This document shows positions 7,457-15,587 of a stretch of DNA of 64,000 nucleotides, piece after piece. Position numbers and translations under genes: made by a program. Source of the stretch: Kitasatospora phosalacinea (GTDB lineage: Bacteria > Actinomycetota > Actinomycetes > Streptomycetales > Streptomycetaceae); assembly GCF_000717185.1 (NCBI RefSeq), contig NZ_JNYE01000008.1:36414-100413 (forward strand), read 5' to 3'. The notes beneath the pieces are model-generated. The model searched no databases, was not told the origin of the DNA, and was given only the letters and a program-made list of their open reading frames with translations. Numbering within the stretch: position 1 is the first letter of the stretch; every line of letters starts with the position of its first letter.

Positions 7457-8666
7457 CGACGAACTGACCGCGGCCCTCCCCCGGGCCCTCGACGGCGCGG
7501 CCGCGCTGGCCCCCGACCCGGTGCACGAGCGGCTGGCTGCGGGGGCCCGCCGCTCCGGCCTGCGGCGGCAGCGGCGGCACGTGGCGGCGGCCACGGGCGC
7601 GCTGGCGGTGGCGGTGCTGGGGGCGGCGGCCGGCTTCTCGGCCGCCGGGTACGGGCGCTCCGGCGCGGACGCCCCGGCCGCCTCGCGGCACGTCCGGATG
7701 TCGGAGCAGCGCTTCAACGAACTGCTGACCCGGCTCCTGCCGAAGGGCACCCTCCAGCCGATGGACCGCGCCTGGACGGGGGGCCGCGACCCGCACGAGA
7801 TGGGCTCGATGCTGGTCTTCGACGACGGGGCCGGCGCGAGCATGCTCCAGATCCAGGTGCAGTACACCGGCGACCCGGTCGACCGGGTGACCTGCGTGGA
7901 CGGCTTCGACGTCCCGAGCGAGGGCTGCGAGCGCACGGTGCAGCCGGACGGCTCGGTGCTGGTCGTCGACAGGCTGCGCAGCGTGAGCGTCCCCGGCCTG
8001 CGGGAGTGGCACGGCATCTGGGCCGCGCCGGACGGCCGCCAGGTGCGGCTGACCGAGTACAACGGCCGGGCGAGCACGCCGGTGCGGGACGCCCCGCCGC
8101 TGACGGAGGCCCAACTCGCCGCCCTGGTCACCTCCCCGCTGTGGACGGAGGCGTTCGCCGCGCTGACGCCCGTGGCCGACGCCCCGGACGCCGGTGCCCC
8201 GGCGGACGCCCGGCCGTCGCTCTCGGCCGAGGGCTCCGCCGCCCTGCTCGACAAGCTGACCCCGCTGCTCCCGGCGGGCACCGCCGTGGACGTCCGCGAC
8301 CCGGCCCACACCAGGCTGGGCCTGACGGCGGACGGGCGGCACAGCTCGCTGATGGTGACGTACGAGCCGCCCTCGCAGCGCGGGCTGGACGAACTCGCCG
8401 CCCTGCCGCAGACCCTGCCGACCCCGCTGGAGGTGCGCGAACCGCTGCCGGGCGGCGGGACGGTGGTGGTCAACGCCTTCGGCAACGGCAAGACCGCGAC
8501 CGACGTCCTGCTGCACTGGGTGGTGACCGTGCACTACCCGGACGGCGCCGTGCTGCTGCTCGACGAGTGGAACGGCGAGCAGTTCCACGCCGCCGCCCCC
8601 GGCACCCCGGCGCTCGACCTGGCGGCGCTGAAGGCCGTCGCGCTCTCGCCGTCCTGGCGGTCCTGA
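7446..8666 (+). CDS. Membrane protein partner (putative anti-sigma) of the SigE-like factor
   Basis: 406 residues. A short cytoplasmic N-terminus (about residues 1-38, rich in Arg) is followed by one transmembrane helix (HVAAATGALAVAVLGAAAGF) and a large extracytoplasmic part. The outer part appears to contain two related halves: LLTRLLPKGT near residue 97 and LLDKLTPLLPAGT near residue 270. GTG 7446 overlaps the sigma gene by 11 bases. Such coupled single-pass proteins often act as anti-sigma factors, but no HxxxCxxC zinc motif is present, so the role rests on context. A strong hairpin terminator follows at once. Confidence 0.75.
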   Translation: MSTDDELTAALPRALDGAAALAPDPVHERLAAGARRSGLRRQRRHVAAATGALAVAVLGAAAGFSAAGYGRSGADAPAASRHVRMSEQRFNELLTRLLPKGTLQPMDRAWTGGRDPHEMGSMLVFDDGAGASMLQIQVQYTGDPVDRVTCVDGFDVPSEGCERTVQPDGSVLVVDRLRSVSVPGLREWHGIWAAPDGRQVRLTEYNGRASTPVRDAPPLTEAQLAALVTSPLWTEAFAALTPVADAPDAGAPADARPSLSAEGSAALLDKLTPLLPAGTAVDVRDPAHTRLGLTADGRHSSLMVTYEPPSQRGLDELAALPQTLPTPLEVREPLPGGGTVVVNAFGNGKTATDVLLHWVVTVHYPDGAVLLLDEWNGEQFHAAAPGTPALDLAALKAVALSPSWRS

Positions 8667-8670
8667 ACGG

Positions 8671-8718
8671 CGCGGAGGGCCGCTCCCGTCCGGACGCGGA
8701 CGGGGGCGGCCCTCCGCG
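8671..8718. terminator. Bidirectional terminator between convergent genes
   Basis: Two 22-base arms (8671-8692 and 8697-8718) are complementary with a single G-U pair and flank a four-base loop. The hairpin starts five bases after the membrane-protein stop and ends eight bases before the YceI stop, so it should end transcription from both sides. Confidence 0.88.
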
Positions 8719-8725
8719 TGCGCGG

Positions 8726-9277
8726 TCAGCTCTGCTTGATCGCGGAGACGTCGAACTCGAGCACGACCTTGTCACCGACCAGCACGCCGCCGCCCTCCAG
8801 GGCGGCGTTCCAGGTGACGCCGAACTCCTTGCGGCTGATGGTGACGGAACCCTCCAGGCCGACCCGCAGGTTGCCGTAGGGGTCGACGGCGTTGCCGGTG
8901 TACTCGAAGTCGATGCTGACGGGCTTGGTGGTGTCCTTGATGGTGAGGTCGCCGGTGACCCGGTAGTCGGTGTCGGACTTCTGCTCGACCCCGGTGGTGC
9001 GGAAGGTGATGTCGGGGAAGTTCGGCGCGTCCAGGAAGTCGTTGGTGCGCAGGTGCTGGTCGCGCTGCTCGACGCCGGTGTCGATGCTCTCGGTCTTGAT
9101 GACGACCTGGCCGCCGGACTTGGCCGGGTCGGCGCCGTCCAGGTGGGCGGTGCCCTCGAACTGGTGGAAGGCGCCGCGGACCTTGGTGACCATGGCGTGG
9201 CGGGCGACGAACCCGATCCGGGTGTGGGTCGGGTCGAGGACGTAGTCCCCGGTGAGCTCGGGCAGGCTGACGGTCAT
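8726..9277 (-). CDS. YceI-family polyisoprenoid-binding-like protein
   Basis: A 183-residue YceI domain protein, a lipocalin-like barrel that binds isoprenoid-type lipids in characterised members. Typical segments are YVLDPTHTRIGFVARHAMVT, HLRTNDFLDAPNFPDITF and VTISRKEFGVTWN. It has no signal peptide, as is usual for the cytosolic actinobacterial forms. ATG 9277 was chosen because GAGGAG lies upstream, though somewhat far (about 11 bases); the longer in-frame start at 9337 gives a His-rich run unlike the family. The physiological ligand is unknown. Confidence 0.92.
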   Translation of the reverse strand: MTVSLPELTGDYVLDPTHTRIGFVARHAMVTKVRGAFHQFEGTAHLDGADPAKSGGQVVIKTESIDTGVEQRDQHLRTNDFLDAPNFPDITFRTTGVEQKSDTDYRVTGDLTIKDTTKPVSIDFEYTGNAVDPYGNLRVGLEGSVTISRKEFGVTWNAALEGGGVLVGDKVVLEFDVSAIKQS

Positions 9278-9377
9278 GGTCTGCGCTCTCTCCTCGTGGT
9301 GGTGCGGGTGCGGGGGCCGGTGGCCGGTCCCCCGCACACGCTAGGCGTTGCGCTCCGCGCCTCCGCCGTGACACGCG

Positions 9378-9467
9378 GTCAGCGCGGTCAGCTCCGTCAG
9401 CTCCGTCAGCTCCGTCAGCTCCGTCAGCAGGGTCAGCAGGGTCAGCAGGGTCAGCAGGGTCAGCCGA
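9378..9467. repeat. 9-bp tandem repeat array, 10 copies
   Basis: Ten contiguous 9-base units that all start with GTCAGC: one GTCAGCGCG, four GTCAGCTCC, four GTCAGCAGG and one GTCAGCCGA. The final unit contains the stop codon of the pstB-like gene (TCA at 9460-9462). Two internally uniform blocks of four suggest separate expansion events by replication slippage. Confidence 0.93.
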
Positions 9468-10350
9468 AGCGGCCGTTGACGTAGTCGGCGGTGCGCGGGT
9501 CGGCGGGGTCGGTGAAGAGGCGTTCGGTGGGGCCGGATTCGACGATCCGGCCGGGGGTGTCGTGGGTGGCGAGGAAGAACGCGCAGGACTGGGAGACGCG
9601 TTGGGCCTGCTGCATGTTGTGGGTGACGATGACGATGGTGACCCGGTGGCGCAGTTCGGCGATGGTCTCCTCGATGCGGCGGGTGGAGGTGGGGTCGAGG
9701 GCGGAGCAGGGTTCGTCCATCAGCAGGATCTCCGGGGAGACCGCGAGCGAGCGGGCGATGCACAGGCGCTGCTGCTGGCCGCCGGAGAGGGCGCCGCCGG
9801 GGGTGCCGAGGCGGTTGCTGACCTCGTCCCACAGCCCGGCCCGGCGCAGGCTGGACTCGACCAGGTGGTCGCGTTCCTCGCGGCTCGCCCTGATGCCGGA
9901 GAGCTTGAGCCCGCTGACCACGTTGTCGTACAGCGACATGGCGGGGAACGGGTTGGGGCGCTGGAAGACCATGCCGATCCGGCGGCGCACCTCGGCGGGG
10001 CGGCGGCCGGGGGCGTACACGTCCTCGCCGTCCAGCAGGACCTCCCCGGCGAGGGCGGCGCCGCGGACCATCTCGTGCATCCGGTTGAGGATCCGCAGGT
10101 AGGTGGACTTGCCGCAGCCGGACGGGCCGATCAGGGCGGTGATCTCCCCGGCCCGCATGGTGAAGGAGACCCGTTCGAGGACCTTGCGCTGCCCGAACCA
10201 GGCGGTGACCTCGCGGGTCTCCAGGCCGGACAGGGCGCGGGCCGGGGCATCGGCCGGAACGGCCGGAACGGGCGGCAGCGGCACCGTGGGCGGGTCGTCC
10301 TGCGCTCCGGACTGCTGGACGGGCGAGGGGGGTTGGGCGGTGTCGGTCAT
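9460..10350 (-). CDS. pstB: Phosphate-type ABC transporter ATPase PstB
   Basis: A 296-residue cytoplasmic ATPase of the PstB group, which energises PstAC. It has Walker A GPSGCGKST, a Q-loop region RRIGMVFQRPNPFPAMSLYD, the signature LSGGQQQRLCIARSL, Walker B ILLMDEPCSALDP and the switch His in THNMQQA. The N-terminal 40 residues are a Pro/Ala-rich extension not needed for function. ATG 10350 follows GGAAAGGA. It is the last gene of a minus-strand set that also holds pstC and pstA. No phoU or two-component genes are nearby. Confidence 0.93.
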   Translation of the reverse strand: MTDTAQPPSPVQQSGAQDDPPTVPLPPVPAVPADAPARALSGLETREVTAWFGQRKVLERVSFTMRAGEITALIGPSGCGKSTYLRILNRMHEMVRGAALAGEVLLDGEDVYAPGRRPAEVRRRIGMVFQRPNPFPAMSLYDNVVSGLKLSGIRASREERDHLVESSLRRAGLWDEVSNRLGTPGGALSGGQQQRLCIARSLAVSPEILLMDEPCSALDPTSTRRIEETIAELRHRVTIVIVTHNMQQAQRVSQSCAFFLATHDTPGRIVESGPTERLFTDPADPRTADYVNGRFG

Positions 10351-10391
10351 CGGCGGGGCGGTCCTTTCCCGGAACGGGGAGCCGGAGGCGG

Positions 10392-11303
10392 TCAGTAGAC
10401 GTTGGGGAGCAGCGCGGCGGCGTTCTCGTACACCGACCAGAGCAGCGCGGCGACCACCGGCGCGGCGCACAGGTAGGCGGCGGTGCGCTGCCAGCGGCGG
10501 GCGGCGACGGCGGCCGCGACGACGGCCAGCAGCAGGGCCAGCGACCAGAGTTGGAGGGCGGGCAGGGCGCCCTTGTCGGCGGCCAGCACCTTGTCGGTGG
10601 CGGTGGTGGCGGGCCGCTTCGCACCGGCCGGTTCGGGGTCGCCGTCGAGCCGGGCGCCGACCAGGACGGTGCTGGTGGGGATCCAGTCGGAGTCGCCGGT
10701 GACCAGGACCAGCCGGTCGGGGGCGGGGTCCTTGATCGGGTGGTCGCCGTCGCCGCGGGTGTTGACGGTGTAGTGGAAGGTGCCCTGGCCGGTGGTGACG
10801 TCGATCCGGTCGCCGACCTCCAGCTCGCCGAGGTCCGCGAACGGGGCTCCGAACGCGGTGGAGCGGCCGAACAGGACGGCCACGCCGGGCTGTCCGGGCA
10901 GGACGGTGTCGCGCCGGTGGCCGGGGCCGCGCATCAGGTCGCGGCCGCTGGTGCCCTCGACCACGACGACCTGGCGCAGGCCGATCGCCGGGATGTCGAG
11001 GACGGCCAGCGGCGCGCCGTCCTCGGTGGGGCCGGTCGGGGCGGTGGCGTCGGCGAGCCGGTCGCGCAGGGTGGCGTACGCGGTGGACTGGTGGTGGGCC
11101 TCCTGGAGGCCGGACAGGCCGAGCAGGTAGCCGACGAAGCCGAGCAGCAGCCCGGCGGCCAGGGTCACGGCCCGGGCGGCCACCAGCAGCGGGCCCCGGC
11201 GCGGCCCGGCGGGGGCGGGCGCAGGGAGCACCGGCGCGGGCACGTCGGTCAGGGCCGGCGCGGACGGGGCGGCGGGGGGCCGGTCCAGGGCGGGCGCGGT
11301 CAT
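10392..11303 (-). CDS. Sortase-fold membrane protein lacking catalytic His and Cys
   Basis: 303 residues: a Pro-rich cytoplasmic N-terminus, a transmembrane helix at about 41-63, an extracytoplasmic sortase-like barrel at about 95-220, and two further helices at about 250-270 and 275-295. The barrel carries sortase landmarks such as AVLDIPAIGLRQVVVVEG and STAFGAPFADLGELEVGD. Active sortases have GHR before the xxxGxPF segment and TC after the LVLV strand. Here these read GRS (146-148) and TG (202-203), so both the catalytic His and the nucleophilic Cys are missing, while a later Arg (218) remains. It should be inactive as a transpeptidase. It sits between pstB and the anchored pstS-like gene, which suggests a structural or scaffold role. 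Confidence 0.72.
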   Translation of the reverse strand: MTAPALDRPPAAPSAPALTDVPAPVLPAPAPAGPRRGPLLVAARAVTLAAGLLLGFVGYLLGLSGLQEAHHQSTAYATLRDRLADATAPTGPTEDGAPLAVLDIPAIGLRQVVVVEGTSGRDLMRGPGHRRDTVLPGQPGVAVLFGRSTAFGAPFADLGELEVGDRIDVTTGQGTFHYTVNTRGDGDHPIKDPAPDRLVLVTGDSDWIPTSTVLVGARLDGDPEPAGAKRPATTATDKVLAADKGALPALQLWSLALLLAVVAAAVAARRWQRTAAYLCAAPVVAALLWSVYENAAALLPNVY

Positions 11304-11391
11304 CTGCTGCTCTCCTCGGGTGCGGCGCCCGCGGGCGGGTCGGTCGGGTCGGTCGGAGCGACCGGGGTGGTCGGCGCGGTCGGGGCGGGGT

Positions 11392-13137
11392 TCACCGGCT
11401 GCCCGCCGTCCGGTCGCGGCGGCGCCACCAGGCGGCCAGCAGCGGGGGGACGGTGACCACGCCGAGCAGTTCGACCGCGGTGAGCGAGGACAGCAGCCAG
11501 TCCTGCGGCCGTCCGCCGAGCGCGACCACCTGGGCGGGGGCCGCGCCGGAGCCCGAACCGCCGCCGCCGGAGCCGGAGTCGAGCAGTTCGCCGGTCTGCG
11601 GGTCGATCGCCGTCCCGCTGCCGTCGCCGCCCGCACCGCCGCCGTCCCCGGCGCCCGTCCCGCCGGAGCCGGAGCCGGAACCGGCGCCGCCCGCACCGCC
11701 GCCGGAGCCCGCGCCGCTGCCGCCGCTCGAACCGCCGCCGCTGGAGCCGGAGTTGGATCCGGCCTTGACCGCCTGGCCGTTCTGCACGGTGCAGTTGAGC
11801 GGGCTGCCCGCCTTGTCGCACGGGGAGGGCTGCGGCGCGCTCTTCAGCACGGTCAGCTCACCGGACGAATTGAACGTCGGGTTGGGGCAGTTGGTGAGCG
11901 TGTTGGGGTCGACGGGGCTGGCGTTGCCGGGGATGTGCTGGGTCTGCAGCAGGCCGCCGCGCACCAGGTTGCGCGGGATCGGCGAGTAGCCGAGCTCGTC
12001 GGCCTCGCCCTGTCCGGCGCACAGCACGTAGGCGAGGTAGCGGCTGAGGGCGTTGCCCTTGGCGTCGTTGAAGCGCGGCGGCACGGGCAGCGCGGCCCCG
12101 GCGCGCGGCACGATCAGGTAGCTGTAGGAGGAGATCGGGTAGGAGCGGGGGTCGTTGTTGGTGTAGACGCCGTCGAGGTTCTGCTGCAGGTAGTCCGGGT
12201 CGTTCGGGGAGGTGCTGTCGTCGACGCCGCGGATCTTCGCGGCGCTGAGCGCCACCGCGACGTTGGAGGCGGTCGGCAGGGTGTAGTACCCGGCCGGGTT
12301 GAGCACCTTGACGACGGGCCAGTTGCTGCGCTTGGCGAAGGCGTACTCGTCGTAGCCGATCGCGCCGACGCCGGTGGGCGACTGGACGTAGCCCGCGACC
12401 ACGTCGGAGCCGTTCTGCGCGGTCATCCGGCCGGAGGGCGGGAAGAACTCGGTGTAGTCGCCGCAGGTGACGCCGTTGACCTTGGTGCAGTACGCCTCCC
12501 ACTCGCCCCGGTGGGTGTGCTGCATCCAGCGGGTGAACTGGGCGGTGGCGCCGGAGCCGTCGGAGCGCACCACCGGGGTGATCGGGATCTTCGGCAGCGC
12601 CTTGCCGTAGTCGGCGGTGATCTTCGGGTCGTCCCAGGAGGTGATCCGGTTGGTGAAGATCCCGACGATGGTGTCCGGGGACAGCCGCAGGTCGGTGATC
12701 TTCTTGCCGCCGAGCTCCAGGTGGTACATCAGCGCGGTGCCGCCCGCCGTGATCGGCACGTACGAGTAGCCGTGGCGCGGGTCCTCGGCGTGGCCCAGGT
12801 AGCTGCCCGCCTGGGACGGGTCGACGCCGCTGTCGGGCTTGCTGCGGAACGGCACGTCGGAGGCGGTGAAGTCGTCCATGCCATTGGCCCACTGCACGCG
12901 TCCGGCCGCCGAACCGACCGGGTTGAAGTCGATCTCGATGCCCATCGGGCCGACATCGCGCCGCCACTGGTCGATCGCCGGGCCGGCCCAGCTGGAGCCG
13001 TCCGCGCTCAGCGAGGTCGCGGCGTGGGCGGGGGTCGCGCCGAGCAGGGCGGTGGGCAGGGCCAGCGCGGCGGAGAGCAGCGCCGCGGCCAGGTGGCGCA
13101 GTCGCACGGGACGGGCCTTCCTTCTCTGACGGGTCAT
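11392..13137 (-). CDS. pstS: Membrane-anchored PstS-like substrate-binding protein
   Basis: 581 residues. A signal peptide (about 1-40, ending TPAHA) is followed by a PstS-type binding domain (about 41-430) with the characteristic opening SLSADGSSWAGPAIDQWRRD and the segments ITAGGTALMYHLELGGKKI and VVRSDGSGATAQFTRWMQ. After that come a long Gly/Ser linker (about 475-545) and a C-terminal transmembrane helix with a basic tail (AAWWRRRDRTAGSR). Typical actinobacterial PstS is a lipoprotein with an N-terminal Cys; this one is held by its C-terminus. ATG 13137 overlaps the pstA stop as ATGA, so the two are coupled. Confidence 0.87.
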   Translation of the reverse strand: MTRQRRKARPVRLRHLAAALLSAALALPTALLGATPAHAATSLSADGSSWAGPAIDQWRRDVGPMGIEIDFNPVGSAAGRVQWANGMDDFTASDVPFRSKPDSGVDPSQAGSYLGHAEDPRHGYSYVPITAGGTALMYHLELGGKKITDLRLSPDTIVGIFTNRITSWDDPKITADYGKALPKIPITPVVRSDGSGATAQFTRWMQHTHRGEWEAYCTKVNGVTCGDYTEFFPPSGRMTAQNGSDVVAGYVQSPTGVGAIGYDEYAFAKRSNWPVVKVLNPAGYYTLPTASNVAVALSAAKIRGVDDSTSPNDPDYLQQNLDGVYTNNDPRSYPISSYSYLIVPRAGAALPVPPRFNDAKGNALSRYLAYVLCAGQGEADELGYSPIPRNLVRGGLLQTQHIPGNASPVDPNTLTNCPNPTFNSSGELTVLKSAPQPSPCDKAGSPLNCTVQNGQAVKAGSNSGSSGGGSSGGSGAGSGGGAGGAGSGSGSGGTGAGDGGGAGGDGSGTAIDPQTGELLDSGSGGGGSGSGAAPAQVVALGGRPQDWLLSSLTAVELLGVVTVPPLLAAWWRRRDRTAGSR

Positions 13138-14378
13138 CGGTTCGCCACCGCCGACGCGGTCGCGGCGTTCGTGGCGTTCGTGGCGGGCACGGCGGTCGCG
13201 GCCGCGGGTACGGGCACGGCGGTCGCGGTGGTGCGGGACCGGCGCAGCGGGCGGCGGGCCCGCCGGTCGGTGGGGGCGCGGTGGCGGCCCAGGACGCGGG
13301 CGGTGACGAACAGCACCAGCACCACGGCCATCAGGGTCAGCGCCCCGGCGAACGCCCGGGCCACCATGTCGGGGTAGGGCTGCTTGACGTAGTTCCAGAC
13401 GTACAGCGGCAGGCTGGCCTGGTTGCCGTGCAGCGGGTCGAGGTTCATCCGGGCGGTGAAGCCCGCGGTGAGCAGCACCGGGGAGGTCTCGCCGACGCCG
13501 CGGGCCATGCCGAGCACCACGGCGGTGGTCAGGCCGGGCCGGGCGGTGGGCAGCACCACGTGCCAGACGGTGCGCCACTGGCCGGCGCCGAGCGCGTAGG
13601 AGGCCTCCTTGAGGGTGCCGGGGACGAGGCGGACGACCACCTCGGCGGCGCGGGTGACGATCGGCGTCATCATCACGGTCAGGGCCAGCGCGGCGGCCAG
13701 GCCGCTCTTCTCGGCGCCCAGGGTGAGGATGACCACGCCGAGCACGAACAGGCCCGCCACGATGGACGGCAGCGCGGTCATCGCCTCGACCAGCACCCGG
13801 ACGGGTTTGACGAAGCGGGCGCTGCGCCTGCTGGTGCCCGCCTCGACCAGGAAGACCGCGGTGACCACGCCGAGCGGCACCGAGAACAGGGTGGCCAGGC
13901 CGAGCTGTTCGAGCGAGCCGACGACGGCGTGCAGGCAGCCGCCGGAGGTGATCGGCGACAGCGGGGCGGTGGTGCGCATGGTCTCGGTGAAGAAGTTCCA
14001 GTGCCGGGCCGCGTCGAAGCCGCGGACCGCGACGTAGCCGATCTGCTCGGCGATGACGGCGAGCAGCAGCAGGCCGGAACTCCAGGCGAGCGCGGTGGCG
14101 AGCCGTTCGCGGACGGTCAGGGCGTCCCACTGGAGCCGTCCGACCAGGGTGTACAGCCCCAGGAACAGCAGGTACCAGCAGAGCAGGAAGCCGAACGCGC
14201 CGCTGAGCGGCAGCACCCGCTCGTACAGCAGCCAGTCCAGGGCGAGCGAGCCGGCGCCCGCGCCGAGCATGGTGAGGACCTCCTCGCGGGTGGTGCCGCC
14301 GAGCTTGATCCGCCGCTGCTCGGGTGGTTCGGGGGTCTCCGTCGTGGGTGCGGGTGCGGGTGCGGGTGCGGGGTTCAT
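13134..14378 (-). CDS. pstA: Phosphate-type ABC permease PstA (extended)
   Basis: 414 residues. The last two thirds are a standard PstA permease with the ATPase-contacting EAA loop EASYALGAGQWRTVWHVVLP. Ahead of it are about 100 extra residues with further hydrophobic helices (SLALDWLLYERVLPLSGAFG and on), and the C-terminus ends in an Ala/Thr-rich tail. The family is usually near 280-300 residues, so both ends are extended. ATG 14378 follows GGAGGACACCG. The gene lies 13 bases after pstC and overlaps the pstS-like gene by four bases. Confidence 0.92.
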   Translation of the reverse strand: MNPAPAPAPAPTTETPEPPEQRRIKLGGTTREEVLTMLGAGAGSLALDWLLYERVLPLSGAFGFLLCWYLLFLGLYTLVGRLQWDALTVRERLATALAWSSGLLLLAVIAEQIGYVAVRGFDAARHWNFFTETMRTTAPLSPITSGGCLHAVVGSLEQLGLATLFSVPLGVVTAVFLVEAGTSRRSARFVKPVRVLVEAMTALPSIVAGLFVLGVVILTLGAEKSGLAAALALTVMMTPIVTRAAEVVVRLVPGTLKEASYALGAGQWRTVWHVVLPTARPGLTTAVVLGMARGVGETSPVLLTAGFTARMNLDPLHGNQASLPLYVWNYVKQPYPDMVARAFAGALTLMAVVLVLFVTARVLGRHRAPTDRRARRPLRRSRTTATAVPVPAAATAVPATNATNAATASAVANR

Positions 14379-14391
14379 CGGTGTCCTCCGG

Positions 14392-15408
14392 TCAGTCCGA
14401 GGTCGAGGCGCCGGACCGGGACCGGCTGATGACGAAACCGGCGGCCACGTTGACCAGCAGGGTGAGGGCGAACAGCACCAGTCCGGCGGCCATCAGCGCG
14501 GACAGCGACAGGCCGTCGGACTCGCTGAAGCGCAGCGCGATCAGCGCGGAGATCGATCCGCCGCCGTTCTCCAGCACGTGCCAGGCGACCCGGAACACCG
14601 GGGAGATGATCAGCGCGACGGCGATGGTCTCGCCCATCGCGCGGCCGAAGCCGAGCATCACGGCGCCGATCACGCCGCCGCGCCCGAACGGCAGCACCAC
14701 GGTGCGCACCATGCCCCAGCGGGTGGAGCCGAGCGCGTAGGCGCCCTCCCGCTCGCCCGCCGGGGCCTGCGAGAACACCTCGCGGCTGAGCGAGGTGATG
14801 ATCGGGATGATCATCAGCGAGACCACGGTGCCCGCGATGAACGTCGAGGAGGTGTACGAGGTCGGGGTGTCGCCGCCGCGCACCCGCAGGAAGGGCAGCG
14901 GCCCGCCGAGGTGGTTGGCCAGCCAGCGGCACAGCCCGACGAAGCGCGGTTGCAGGAAGAACAGGCCCCACAGCCCGTACACGATGCTCGGGATCGCGGC
15001 CATCAGGTCGACCAGCGAGACCAGCGTCGGACGCAGCCGGACGGGCGCGTACTCGGAGATGAACAGCGCGGCGGTGAGCGAGACCGGGACGGCGATGCAC
15101 AGCGCGATGAGCGCGATCAGGATGCCGTTGGGCAGGACGGCGGCGATGCCGAAGGTGTGCGCGGCGGTGCGCCAGTTCTGCTCGCCGAGGAAGGACCAGC
15201 CGACGGCGCGCAGCGCCTCGGTGCCGCGCAGCAGCAGGAAGAAGGCGATCAGCCCCATCAGCACGAACACCGACAGGCCGGCGGCGCGCAGCACGCCGCG
15301 GAAGGCCCGGTCGGCGGGCGAGGCGGGGGCGCTGATCCGGCGGGGCCGGTCGGGGTCGGACGTCGGCGGTGGGACGCGGGTGTCCGTCGGCTGGACGGCG
15401 GCTGTCAT
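14392..15408 (-). CDS. pstC: Phosphate-type ABC permease PstC
   Basis: A 338-residue inner-membrane permease with about six helices, forming the channel with PstA. The EAA loop is EGAYALGSTRWGMVRTVVLP and the downstream LGFGRAMGETIAVALII is typical of PstC. It begins with a short cytoplasmic Pro-rich stretch before the first helix (LRAAGLSVFVLMGLIAFFLL). ATG 15408 follows GGAGAG. The gene upstream (15588-18080) is on the same strand, 180 bases away. Confidence 0.93.
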   Translation of the reverse strand: MTAAVQPTDTRVPPPTSDPDRPRRISAPASPADRAFRGVLRAAGLSVFVLMGLIAFFLLLRGTEALRAVGWSFLGEQNWRTAAHTFGIAAVLPNGILIALIALCIAVPVSLTAALFISEYAPVRLRPTLVSLVDLMAAIPSIVYGLWGLFFLQPRFVGLCRWLANHLGGPLPFLRVRGGDTPTSYTSSTFIAGTVVSLMIIPIITSLSREVFSQAPAGEREGAYALGSTRWGMVRTVVLPFGRGGVIGAVMLGFGRAMGETIAVALIISPVFRVAWHVLENGGGSISALIALRFSESDGLSLSALMAAGLVLFALTLLVNVAAGFVISRSRSGASTSD

Positions 15409-15587
15409 GGTCTCAACTCTCCGCGCGGTGAGGGTTCCTGGGGCGTTCGGGACGGGGCGGGGCGGAAGCGGGGCAGGTACGGGACGGGGCGGTGCCGGTT
15501 TCCGGCGAGGGGCCGGGGCCGGGGTCGGGGCCGGACGGGCGCGCGGGGCGCCCGTCCGACACGGGGCGGGGCGGGTGCGGGGCGGGG

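Noticed and set aside
9378..9467. CRISPR-like array
   Set aside because: Units are 9 bases and contiguous, with no spacers; no cas genes are nearby. It is a simple tandem repeat.
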